7,162 bases of DNA from Deltaproteobacteria bacterium (GCA_030631875.1 DAOVKH010000088.1:1-7162), one strand, 5' to 3'. Counted from the stretch's first letter, positions 1 through 6,450 are shown. The notes: generated by a model from the sequence alone, not told the origin. Numbers and translations are program-made.

Positions 1-307
1 CATCATAGAGATGCACCCTGAGGATAGAAAATTATTCGTATACTGCAGGAGCATGGACAAAGGCCCTGTTACGAAGAAGGGCTGTAAGGTCGGATGCATC
101 GCGTGCACCTTGTGCGTTAAGGATTGCGAGGTAGAGGGCGGTATAGTTATGAAGAACAACTTAGCTGTCGTAGATTACGGGAGCTGTCCACAAGACGATG
201 CCTCCACAAAGCGGTGTCCGACAAAGTGCATACTCTTCGATGAAGAGAGTGCTGTGACGAGCGACACGTTCTACTCTACCACCATAAAGAAGGCCGAAGG
301 GCAGTAA
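1..307 (+). CDS. rnfB: RnfB, C-terminal part (Rnf electron transport complex iron-sulfur subunit), 5'-truncated by window edge
   Basis: The reading frame is open to the left edge (codons begin at base 2), so this is the tail of a longer gene; the ATG at 11 is internal. RnfB passes electrons from ferredoxin into the membrane-bound Rnf complex, which couples ferredoxin:NAD+ electron transfer to ion pumping. Seen here: the RnfB-like stretch around MHPEDRKLFVYC, a KGCKVGC segment, a complete CxxCxxCxxxC motif (Cys 29, 32, 35, 39 counted from the ATG at 11), and the typical NNLAVVDY and CPTKCI segments. In the second ferredoxin motif (bases 185-229) the usual second and third cysteines are replaced by Asp62 and Ser65, while the first (Cys59) and fourth (Cys69) remain. 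RnfB is often the last gene of an rnf operon, and the 87-base AT-rich gap after it fits an operon end. Family call is firm; the N-terminal domains are not visible. Confidence 0.85.
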   Translation, partial: IIEMHPEDRKLFVYCRSMDKGPVTKKGCKVGCIACTLCVKDCEVEGGIVMKNNLAVVDYGSCPQDDASTKRCPTKCILFDEESAVTSDTFYSTTIKKAEGQ

Positions 308-390
308 TACCCCTTTAGAGAAGCGCAAACCGATTATCTGAAAAAATAATATTCATTTAATGAGTTTTTAATACTTTTTTGTTACTGTAA

Positions 391-408
391 AAAGATGGAT
401 GCATCTTT
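391..408. repeat. Perfect 7-bp inverted repeat across the 395 start codon
   Basis: AAAGATG (391-397) and CATCTTT (402-408) are exact reverse complements with a 4-base loop, GATG. The ATG at 395 lies inside the left arm. It is AT-rich, so the hairpin would be only moderately stable. It could hide this start codon in the mRNA and favour the in-frame ATG at 413, be an operator, or be chance. Confidence 0.35.
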
Positions 409-808
409 AAAAATGTTTACAAGATTCGCATGCGCATTCTTTGGCGTAGTATTGATGGCTCTCCTCGGTTCTTGCGGTATGGGCGATGATGGTCTTACCA
501 TGGAAAACATCAGAGGCGGAGAGAAGCGAGCCACACTATCGCCGACACTCTTCACCGGTAAGTCGGCCAGGTCATATAAGGTCGCAAAGGAGATACCGGA
601 GGTGCTCGACGGGCTTTACTGTTACTGCGACTGCAAGAAGCACAGCGGTCATAAGAGCCTGCTTACATGCTACGTCGATAGACACGCAGAGTACTGTCCG
701 GTTTGCATGGACGAAGCACTCGTTGCAAGCAAGCTACACAAAGAAGGCATGGACGCTCTGGAGATAAGAAGAAAGATAGACAAGAGGTTTGCAAGTAAGA
801 GGCATTAA
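395..808 (+). CDS. CYCXC (PCYCGC-motif) family lipoprotein, cysteine form
   Basis: A 137-residue exported lipoprotein. The N-terminus has a hydrophobic signal segment (about residues 11-25) ending in a lipobox LGSC with Cys27 as the lipid-bearing residue. The C-terminal half carries the family signature: CYCDC (Cys76, 78, 80), then SGHKSLLTC (Cys92), then CPVCMDEA (Cys101, 104). This matches the layout of the PCYCGC / 'CYCXC family (seleno)protein' group, in which some members have selenocysteine in the CYCXC motif. Here all positions are Cys and there is no in-frame TGA. The proline that usually precedes CYC is Tyr. The biochemical function is unknown to me; clustered Cys and His (His83, His86) suggest metal binding or thiol redox chemistry. 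The gene heads a cytochrome c maturation cluster, 76 bases before the TPR gene. The start is uncertain: neither ATG 395 nor in-frame ATG 413 has a clear ribosome binding site, and 413 still leaves a good signal peptide. Confidence 0.8.
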   Translation: MDASLKMFTRFACAFFGVVLMALLGSCGMGDDGLTMENIRGGEKRATLSPTLFTGKSARSYKVAKEIPEVLDGLYCYCDCKKHSGHKSLLTCYVDRHAEYCPVCMDEALVASKLHKEGMDALEIRRKIDKRFASKRH

Positions 809-863
809 CTCTTCGACTCTTTATCCTATTATCCGGGCCTTTACTTAAATTACAAAAGATCTC

Positions 864-869
864 AGGAGG
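864..869 (+). promoter_or_regulatory. Strong Shine-Dalgarno AGGAGG with long (15-base) spacing to the TPR start
   Basis: AGGAGG is the best ribosome binding match near this gene, but 15 bases separate it from the ATG at 885, against the usual 5-10. No ATG, GTG or TTG lies in frame between the two, and the membrane anchor MKKRDIII begins at 885, so the start stands despite the spacing. Confidence 0.6.
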
Positions 870-884
870 TAGTATACAACCATC

Positions 885-1484
885 ATGAAAAAACGGGATA
901 TAATTATAGCCGTAGTAGTTCTTATAGTAGTTGTAGGTGCTTATATGCTGGGCACTCAGTCGGGCGATAAAAAAGAGGTGTCGTCAAGCAGAGCCTCTTC
1001 TACGACCGCATCATCAGCGTCGGGTGGGGGTGGAAGCGATGCACATCCTCTTACACGTCAGGCCATAGATTATGACGAGGTCATAAACGACCTTAAGACG
1101 AGGATCGCCGCCGACCCAAAGAACGCCGCCCTCCACGCGCAAACAGGCGACGTATACTTCAGTACTAAGCATTTCTCCGAGGCCATAGCTCATTACAAGA
1201 AGGCCGTAGAATTAAATCCAAAGGACGTAGACTCCTATAACGACTTGGCTCTCGTCTTTCATTATATCGGTAACTCCGATGACGCGATCAAATATCTCGA
1301 TCAGGGTATAGAGGCCGACCCGACCTATCAGCGCATATGGCTTACCAAAGGATTTATCCTCTCCAGAGGCTTTGGCGACAGTGCCGGCGCGGCTAAGGCA
1401 TGGCAGGAGGTTGTAAACCTTAACCCTGATAATCAATTGGGTGTAGATGCCGCGTCATTCCTTCGAGAGATGGAGAAGAATTAG
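885..1484 (+). CDS. Membrane-anchored tetratricopeptide repeat protein, probable cytochrome c maturation helper
   Basis: 199 residues. An N-terminal membrane anchor (about residues 5-22, preceded by KKR) is followed by a low-complexity Ser/Thr/Ala/Gly linker (about 32-51) and a TPR domain. The repeats can be read directly: about 80-112 (ending VELNP), 114-146 (ending IEADP) and 147-181 (ending VNLNP), with the usual spaced small residues and the A-x-x-x-Y/L-x-x-A/G pattern. The orientation signals put the TPR domain in the periplasm. The stop is 3 bases before resB, so the two are almost certainly co-expressed. In other cytochrome c assembly systems, periplasmic TPR proteins (CcmI/CcmH C-terminal domain, NrfG) bind apocytochromes. 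By position and architecture I infer a similar holding or scaffold role here, but TPR domains are generic and no residue proves the client. Confidence 0.85.
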   Translation: MKKRDIIIAVVVLIVVVGAYMLGTQSGDKKEVSSSRASSTTASSASGGGGSDAHPLTRQAIDYDEVINDLKTRIAADPKNAALHAQTGDVYFSTKHFSEAIAHYKKAVELNPKDVDSYNDLALVFHYIGNSDDAIKYLDQGIEADPTYQRIWLTKGFILSRGFGDSAGAAKAWQEVVNLNPDNQLGVDAASFLREMEKN

Positions 1485-1487
1485 TCT

Positions 1488-2891
1488 ATGTCTTCTCTTT
1501 GGAAGCTCCTATATTCGTTGAAGTTCACGATATTCGTGATAATGACGATAGCCTTAGTATCTATAATAGGTACGGTGGTAGAGCAAGGGCGTGATGCCGC
1601 TTGGTATGCCATGGAGTACAGCGATAGATGGGTCGATATCATCCTGAAGCTGAAGCTCGATGACATGTACCATTCACCTTGGTTTACGGGGCTTCTCATA
1701 TTATTGGTCGTTAATATCATTGCCTGCACAATCGAGAGGTTTCCCCCTAAGTGGCGCGTGCTTCTTCGCAAGGTAGATAAGGTCGATACCGGCATAATAG
1801 ACAAACTCTCTCACCGCGATACATTCAACCTCAATAAAAACACATCTGAATTTAAGAGCACCCTCATAGCGTTATTCACAAAGCGTGGCTATAAGGTTAA
1901 GGCCGATGACGTAAGCGGCGGTGGCATTGCCCTCTACGCTTGGCGCGGCATCATAGGACGCTTCGGCTCGGACGTTACACACGTAAGCCTTCTTCTCATA
2001 CTCCTTGGAGCCATAATAGGAAGCTTTGCAGGGTATAAGGACTTTAAGGCTGTCTATGTCGATACGAGCTTCAGTGTGCCGGACTCGGACTTTGAGATAA
2101 GGCTCGATAAGTTTTGGATAGAGTATTATGATACAGGGCAGATTCGTCAATACAACTCTAACCTGACTGTCATAGAAGACGGCAAGGATCTCTTCACCAA
2201 GCACATATGGGTCAATGAGCCTCTCTTCTATAAGGGGATTCGTTTCTACCAGTCGAGCTACGGTAAGGCATGGGACAGGGTAGCAGAGGCCGAACTAACG
2301 CTTGCCAGCAAGGGAGTGACGAAGAAGATATATGAGCCTATCGTAATAAAGTGGGATGAGCTTACGAGTATACCCGGAAGCCCGTACTCTGTTCGCATGA
2401 TAGGTTACTTGGCGGACTTCGCCTATGACTACCAGAATGAAAACTTTTACACGAAGTCCGGTGACCCGAACAATCCGGCCGCTAATATCGTCGTCTACGA
2501 CTCCAGCGGCGAGCAGATTGCCACTACGTGGCTACTCCTTAACCACCCGGATCTCTTAGGGCCCATACCGGGTACGACAGATCATCTTTACCTCACAGGG
2601 TATCGCCCCACACATTACTCAGGGCTATCGATAAATAAAGACCCGGGTACTAATATCGTATGGTTAGGCTCTACGATAATGGGGATAGGCTTTATATTCG
2701 CCTTCTTTATTTACCATAAGAGAATATGGCTGAGCGTTGAAGTTCAGGAGGACGGCATCAATACAGTAAAGGTCGGTGGTATTATAAATAAGAATCAACT
2801 CTCTTTCGATAAAGAGTTTGACGGACTTGTGGCTCAACTCAAGTTAGAGGCGGGTGTGGCCGAAACTTTACAAGATAATGAGGAGGATTAG
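1488..2891 (+). CDS. resB: Cytochrome c biogenesis protein ResB (Ccs1)
   Basis: 467 residues, full length for the family. ResB/Ccs1 is the partner of CcsA in System II cytochrome c maturation; the complex moves heme across the inner membrane and joins it to CXXCH apocytochromes outside. Family landmarks: TM1 (about 11-30) after SLWKLLYSLKF; the DDMYHSPWF segment with His62 leading into TM2 (about 65-80, ending NIIACTIERF); TM3 with THVSLLLILLGAIIGSFAGY, including His165; a large periplasmic domain (about 184-388); then the family hallmark SGLSINKDPGTNIVWLGS leading into TM4 (about 391-409), followed by HKRIW and a cytoplasmic tail. By comparison with characterised CcsBA proteins, His62 is the likely transmembrane heme-ligand candidate from this subunit. 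GGAGAAG (1472-1478) gives a 9-base spaced ribosome binding site. ResB and CcsA are separate here, not the fused CcsBA form. Confidence 0.95.
   Translation: MSSLWKLLYSLKFTIFVIMTIALVSIIGTVVEQGRDAAWYAMEYSDRWVDIILKLKLDDMYHSPWFTGLLILLVVNIIACTIERFPPKWRVLLRKVDKVDTGIIDKLSHRDTFNLNKNTSEFKSTLIALFTKRGYKVKADDVSGGGIALYAWRGIIGRFGSDVTHVSLLLILLGAIIGSFAGYKDFKAVYVDTSFSVPDSDFEIRLDKFWIEYYDTGQIRQYNSNLTVIEDGKDLFTKHIWVNEPLFYKGIRFYQSSYGKAWDRVAEAELTLASKGVTKKIYEPIVIKWDELTSIPGSPYSVRMIGYLADFAYDYQNENFYTKSGDPNNPAANIVVYDSSGEQIATTWLLLNHPDLLGPIPGTTDHLYLTGYRPTHYSGLSINKDPGTNIVWLGSTIMGIGFIFAFFIYHKRIWLSVEVQEDGINTVKVGGIINKNQLSFDKEFDGLVAQLKLEAGVAETLQDNEED
2881..2886 (+). promoter_or_regulatory. Shine-Dalgarno for ccsA inside the end of resB
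   Basis: AGGAGG lies in the last codons of resB (Glu-Glu-Asp-stop) and is 7 bases before the ccsA ATG at 2894. This decides the ccsA start and points to coupled translation of the two partners. Confidence 0.8.
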
Positions 2892-2893
2892 AT

Positions 2894-3796
2894 ATGGATC
2901 AGCCAAAGGTTATAATGTCGTTGATGTTCTTTACGATGAGTTTGGCCTTTTACTTTCTGGCAACGGCCTTTTATATAGGTTACTGGCTAACGCGTAAGGA
3001 TTGGATGGGCCAAGCCGGCACGTCCCTTACATATGTGGCCGGTTTCTCCATGACGATGATACTCATCTTTAGAGCCGTCGAGTCGGGGCACGCGCCGTTT
3101 TCAAACCTATACGAATCCATGGTGCTCTTCATATGGGCCGTGACCATCGGTTACCTTTGGATGGAACGCAAGTATAAGTTCAAGGTCTTAGGTGCGTTTG
3201 TTATGACCGTAGCCTCATTGGCGATGGTCTCGGCATGGCTCTTGCCATTTAGGTTTAAGAACATAGAGCCGCTGAACCCCGCGCTCCAGAGTAAGTGGAA
3301 CTTTCTCGTTAAGATATTAGAGCCGCTGGGGCTTGAAAAGTACGCCATAGGTTGGCTCGACTTTCACGTCTTCGCAACATTCATAGGCTACGCCGCCTTT
3401 GCTATATCCTTTGCCGTGGCGATAATGTATATCATCAAGATACGTTATGAGGCGCGCTCAAAGAAGAGCTTTCTCTTCGACAGCTTTCCACCCTCAAAGG
3501 TATTGGATGAGTTAAGTTACATAACCATCGCATGGGGCTTTCCGTTCCTTACCGTAGGCATCGTTACCGGCGCTATATGGGCCAACTACGCGTGGGGTAC
3601 TTACTGGTCGTGGGATCCAAAGGAGACTTGGTCTTTAATTACGTGGCTCGTATATGCCGCATACCTTCACGCCAGAGTTACGCGCGGTTGGAGGGGTAAG
3701 AAGGCGGCCTACATATCTATCGCCGGCTTCCTTGCAGTTATATTCCTTTATTGGGGTGTGAGCTTTATATTGCCGGGCCTTCACGCATACGCATAA
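2894..3796 (+). CDS. ccsA: Cytochrome c biogenesis protein CcsA (ResC; also named CcsB in System II nomenclature)
   Basis: 300 residues, typical length, about eight membrane helices. CcsA is the heme-handling half of the System II cytochrome c synthetase and presents heme at the periplasmic face. The diagnostic WWD signature is intact at residues 234-246 (WGTYWSWDPKETW). Conserved histidines flank it: His158 (DFHVF) before, His259 (YLHAR) after, and His297 in the terminal PGLHAYA. Matching the spacing of characterised CcsBA fusions, His158 and His297 are the likely periplasmic pair and His259 the transmembrane one. The segment ESGHAPFSNLYES (from residue 63) is another family hallmark. The gene starts 2 bases after resB, with AGGAGG inside the resB end. 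No anomalies were seen. The WWD motif is shared with CcmC/CcmF of System I, but the adjacent resB makes System II secure. Confidence 0.95.
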   Translation: MDQPKVIMSLMFFTMSLAFYFLATAFYIGYWLTRKDWMGQAGTSLTYVAGFSMTMILIFRAVESGHAPFSNLYESMVLFIWAVTIGYLWMERKYKFKVLGAFVMTVASLAMVSAWLLPFRFKNIEPLNPALQSKWNFLVKILEPLGLEKYAIGWLDFHVFATFIGYAAFAISFAVAIMYIIKIRYEARSKKSFLFDSFPPSKVLDELSYITIAWGFPFLTVGIVTGAIWANYAWGTYWSWDPKETWSLITWLVYAAYLHARVTRGWRGKKAAYISIAGFLAVIFLYWGVSFILPGLHAYA

Positions 3797-3838
3797 GAGA
3801 TTAATTATACTTAAGAGGCTTTAAGGAAAGAGAGAGTT

Positions 3839-4444
3839 ATGACCGAGACAAGACCTAATATGTATGATAAAAAAGCCCCGCCTCCCATAGTTGCCATAAT
3901 AGTTATCATAGCCATAATTGTAGTGGTCTTGGTAGTAGTTGGGCAGAGGCAGAACTATAAGCCCGTGACAAAGGGTAGCCCTTCCATAGACTTTACACTC
4001 CCTGATATCGACGAAGGGAAACTACATAGACTTAGCGACTACCGCGGCAAGGTTGTATTCCTGAACTTCTGGGCTACCTGGTGCAAGCCGTGTGAAGAGG
4101 AAATTCCTTCGATGGAACGCCTCTATAGGTCTCTTGAAGGGCGTGACTTCGTCATACTTGCCCTCAGCACGGATACCGACCCGCCGGAGATGGTAAAAGA
4201 ATTTACCGATAATTACGGCGTAACATTCACCGTGCTTCACGACCGGCACGGTAAGATAAAAGAAGCATACAAGACGACCGGTTTCCCTGAGACCTTCATC
4301 ATCGATCAAAACGGAATGGTAGCGCAAAAGATAGTCGGCCCAAGGGATTGGGACGATGCCTTTAATACCATGACCATAAAAGCGTTACTTGAAAACCCTC
4401 CTGCTCCGCTCAAAGCAGATGCGCCTAAGGATAGCGGTACTTAG
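3839..4444 (+). CDS. Membrane-anchored TlpA/ResA-like thioredoxin, WCKPC active site
   Basis: 201 residues. A short cytoplasmic N-terminus (to about residue 16) and one very hydrophobic membrane helix (about 17-35) precede a periplasmic thioredoxin-like domain of the AhpC-TSA/redoxin, ResA/TlpA type. The active site is WCKPC (Cys82, Cys85), followed by a Glu at 88 in the position of the functional active-site Glu of ResA. The cis-Pro loop is Pro150 (GFPETFIID). Expected role: reduce the disulfide of apocytochrome CXXCH so heme can be attached, receiving electrons from CcdA. It follows ccsA by 42 bases with a purine-rich AAGGAAAGAGAGAG leader and precedes a second thioredoxin by 2 bases. The C-terminus is a Pro/Ala/Lys-rich tail past the domain. 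It could be resA, but with two candidates side by side I do not assign the symbol to either. Confidence 0.93.
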   Translation: MTETRPNMYDKKAPPPIVAIIVIIAIIVVVLVVVGQRQNYKPVTKGSPSIDFTLPDIDEGKLHRLSDYRGKVVFLNFWATWCKPCEEEIPSMERLYRSLEGRDFVILALSTDTDPPEMVKEFTDNYGVTFTVLHDRHGKIKEAYKTTGFPETFIIDQNGMVAQKIVGPRDWDDAFNTMTIKALLENPPAPLKADAPKDSGT

Positions 4445-4446
4445 CC

Positions 4447-5034
4447 GTGTATCTAAGGAAGACATTTAAGGTACTTATCCTCATTGCCTTCCTGGCACTT
4501 CCCTTACAGGCTTGCGGAGACTCATCACCCTACGAGAATGCCTCCCCCAATAAAGCTCAAAGCATGGATGGTGGTAATCTGACAGCCATAGAGGCATTGG
4601 GACTTGAAGAGATATCTGCCGAGGCTCCGTCCTTTAAACTCGAAGATACGAGAGGGAACGAAGTATCATTAGAGGACTTTAGAGGTAAATACGTACTACT
4701 TAATTTTTGGGCTACGTGGTGTCCGCCGTGCAAGGCCGAGATGCCGACCCTCGAAGAGGTTCACAATAGATTCACAGGGCGAGGACTTGAAGTCATCGCT
4801 ATAAATGATTACGAAAAGCCGAAGAAGGCCATTGACTTCGTTGAGAAGGGCGGCTATACCTTCCTTGTCCTCATAAACGAGTCGGGCAATGTCAGTGAGG
4901 CCTACAAGGCCATGGTCTTGCCGATGACCTATATTATAGACCCGGAAGGAGTAGTCATAGCGCGCGCGGTTGGCTACAAGGACTGGGCTAATGACGCATC
5001 CATCGAATACCTTGAAGGATTGATCAAGAAATGA
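4447..5034 (+). CDS. TlpA-like thioredoxin lipoprotein, WCPPC active site
   Basis: 195 residues starting at GTG 4447, 2 bases after the previous stop. The GTG start gives a complete lipoprotein signal: KTFK, hydrophobic stretch 8-18, lipobox LQAC with Cys23 lipidated. A 35-40 residue linker leads into a redoxin/TlpA domain with WCPPC (Cys92, Cys95), the ResA-type Glu at 98, and a cis-Pro at 159 (VLPMTYIID). Role inferred from family and place: periplasmic disulfide reductase for apocytochromes, or for a reductase relay with the upstream paralog, fed by CcdA. Residue +2 after the lipid Cys is Gly rather than Asp, so by the E. coli rule it is not held in the inner membrane; that rule may not apply in this organism. 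The ribosome binding match (AAGGA, 4427-4431) is weak and far, suggesting dependence on translation of the gene before. The last 4 bases overlap ccdA. Confidence 0.93.
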   Translation: MYLRKTFKVLILIAFLALPLQACGDSSPYENASPNKAQSMDGGNLTAIEALGLEEISAEAPSFKLEDTRGNEVSLEDFRGKYVLLNFWATWCPPCKAEMPTLEEVHNRFTGRGLEVIAINDYEKPKKAIDFVEKGGYTFLVLINESGNVSEAYKAMVLPMTYIIDPEGVVIARAVGYKDWANDASIEYLEGLIKK

Positions 5035-5801
5035 CGCAGGAAGCATTCCTACAGCTCGCATTCATGAGTAAGGTCTTTGCCGCATTTGGCGGAGGCTTTA
5101 TTTCGTTCATCTCTCCGTGCGTGCTTCCGCTCGTGCCGTCTTATATATCTTTCATAACAGGCATATCATTCGAAGAGCTGACCGACGATACCGATAAAGA
5201 AAGCTCTAAGCGGATGAAGAAGATAGTCCTCTTTAACTCTCTCTTCTTTGTCCTCGGATTCTCAACATTCTTTGTTCTGATACTTGGCGTATCGGCCGAA
5301 CTCTTCGGAAGCTTCTTCATAAACAACATGGATATAGTGCGCAAGGTAGGCGGTATTGCCATAGCCCTATTCGGTGTCCACGTCCTTGGTGTCATAAATA
5401 TCAGCATACTTCAGCGCGATAAACGCCTGCACATCTTTAGAGATAAGCCGCAGGGCTTTCTCGGTGCTTTTGTAATAGGCATTGGCTTTGCCGCCGGATG
5501 GACGCCGTGCATAGGTCCGATACTGGCCGCCATATTCACCGTAGCGGCAACTACCGACGGCGGAAGCTCAGCCGGGGTAATACTATTTATAGCCTACTCG
5601 CTTGGGCTGGCTATTCCTTTCGTGATGACGGCTCTCGGCATAAATACCTTCCTCAAGCACTTTAAGAAGGTCAAGCGTCATATGCGCCTGATATCGATCG
5701 TCACCGGAATCCTGCTCATAGGAACCGGAGTATTGATATTCTTTAACTCCTTTGCCATCATAACCTCGTACTTCAGCAGGATACTCCCCAACATAGGGTA
5801 G
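5031..5801 (+). CDS. ccdA: CcdA, thiol-disulfide electron transporter of the inner membrane
   Basis: 256 residues, about six membrane helices, the size of stand-alone CcdA (the DsbD core domain). It takes electrons from cytoplasmic thioredoxin and passes them to periplasmic thioredoxin-fold proteins. The two redox cysteines are present in their family contexts: Cys30 in ISPCVLPLVPSY and Cys160 in GWTPCIGPILAA. A charged loop (about 49-64) separates helices 1 and 2, and the second half begins at about residue 141 (QGFLGAFVIGIGFAAGWTPC). The start ATG overlaps the preceding stop as ATGA, with GAAGGA at 5014-5019 as a ribosome binding site; a later Met at residue 12 is possible but less likely. 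Located directly after two TlpA-like thioredoxins, it is their evident electron donor. Confidence 0.95.
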   Translation: MTQEAFLQLAFMSKVFAAFGGGFISFISPCVLPLVPSYISFITGISFEELTDDTDKESSKRMKKIVLFNSLFFVLGFSTFFVLILGVSAELFGSFFINNMDIVRKVGGIAIALFGVHVLGVINISILQRDKRLHIFRDKPQGFLGAFVIGIGFAAGWTPCIGPILAAIFTVAATTDGGSSAGVILFIAYSLGLAIPFVMTALGINTFLKHFKKVKRHMRLISIVTGILLIGTGVLIFFNSFAIITSYFSRILPNIG

Positions 5802-5835
5802 GCTTCGCCCTGAATCCTCTTTATCTTGTAAAATC

Positions 5836-5864
5836 TTGATTTTTATAGGCATATTCGTTATAGT
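5836..5864 (+). promoter_or_regulatory. Candidate sigma70-type promoter for the DUF4390-kinase pair
   Basis: TTGATT (5836-5841; 4 of 6 to consensus) and TATAGT (5859-5864; 5 of 6) are separated by exactly 17 bases, in the only AT-rich gap after ccdA. Transcription would begin around 5871, about 7 bases before the ATG at 5878. The region is AT-rich, so chance matches are possible; a second TATAAA lies at 5867-5872. Confidence 0.45.
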
Positions 5865-5877
5865 CATATAAATTACT

Positions 5878-6450
5878 ATGGTAAAAAAGATAATCAAAAT
5901 ATCTGTCTTCATCTTTGCGGTGCTCTCCATGACGCACGCTCTCGAGCCTTTAGCCCACGGTGCCCATAAGGCTTCCATTGGAGAGGTCGTCGTCGTACGC
6001 GACTCGGCGTTAAAGTTATCCTTCGTCGTGCGCGATGCTATGAATAACGACATAGAGGAGGCTATAAAGAATAGTATACCTACATCCTTTACCTTTACCG
6101 TGAAGGTGAACCGTAAGCGAGGCTTATGGCGCGATAAGAATATCGGTAAATGGAAGTTTAACCATACGGTGAGCTACGATAGCCTGAAGGATGAATACGA
6201 GGTCTATCATGAAGAGACAGGGAAGAGAAGGATCGTAAAAGACTTTAATCAGATGGTAGATCTTATGGTTACGGGTAAGGTGGTAAGCCTCACGCCTATG
6301 CCTCGTTTTAAAGATGGCGATAAGTACATATTAAAGATAAAGGCCAAGCTCGATACCGTGAAGTTGCCATTTCACTTAGACCATATCCTCCTCTTCGTCA
6401 AACTCTGGGACTTCGAGACTCCGTGGTATACCTATGAATTCACTTCCTGA
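5878..6450 (+). CDS. Exported DUF4390 family protein
   Basis: 190 residues. The start MVKKIIKISVFIFAVLSM is a typical signal peptide with likely cleavage near residues 21-30 (around LEPLAHGAHKA), so the mature protein is periplasmic. The rest matches the DUF4390 pattern as I know it: a beta-rich start (GEVVVVRDSALKLSFVVRDA), the IEEAIKNSIPTSFTFTVKV segment, a charged basic stretch with Trp (RGLWRDKNIGKW), the YDSLKDEYEVY strand, and a C-terminal LWDFETPWYTYEF ending. Its biochemical function is not established. In many Gram-negatives it sits directly upstream of an NtrY-type kinase, as it does here (31-base gap), so a sensing or accessory role for the kinase is a reasonable inference. No Shine-Dalgarno precedes the ATG, and the candidate promoter would give an almost leaderless mRNA. 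It begins 76 bases after ccdA and probably forms a separate transcription unit with the next gene. Confidence 0.85.
   Translation: MVKKIIKISVFIFAVLSMTHALEPLAHGAHKASIGEVVVVRDSALKLSFVVRDAMNNDIEEAIKNSIPTSFTFTVKVNRKRGLWRDKNIGKWKFNHTVSYDSLKDEYEVYHEETGKRRIVKDFNQMVDLMVTGKVVSLTPMPRFKDGDKYILKIKAKLDTVKLPFHLDHILLFVKLWDFETPWYTYEFTS

Noticed and set aside
308..394. Promoter or terminator in the AT-rich gap after rnfB
   Set aside because: Several T/A-rich hexamers resemble -10 boxes (such as TTTAAT at 356-361), but none has a matching -35 at proper spacing, and no GC-rich stem with a T-run is present. A promoter probably exists here but cannot be placed.
620..712. Cytochrome heme-binding site in the CYCXC protein (CxxC at Cys101-Cys104)
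   Set aside because: The CPVC is followed by Met, not His, so it is not a CXXCH heme motif; no CXXCH site was found in any gene of the window.
2891..2894. A resB-ccsA fusion (CcsBA) split by a frameshift
   Set aside because: resB ends with a normal cytoplasmic tail and stop, and ccsA has its own AGGAGG and ATG; separate proteins are the common arrangement.
5795..5811. Possible terminator hairpin after ccdA (AGGG ... CCCT)
   Set aside because: The stem is only 4-5 bp including a G-U pair, and no T-run follows, so a rho-independent terminator is not supported.
5830..5843. AAAATC-TT-GATTTT inverted repeat downstream of ccdA
   Set aside because: It is short, made almost wholly of A/T, and the 2-base loop is too small without opening a pair; it overlaps the candidate -35 box and is likely base composition.
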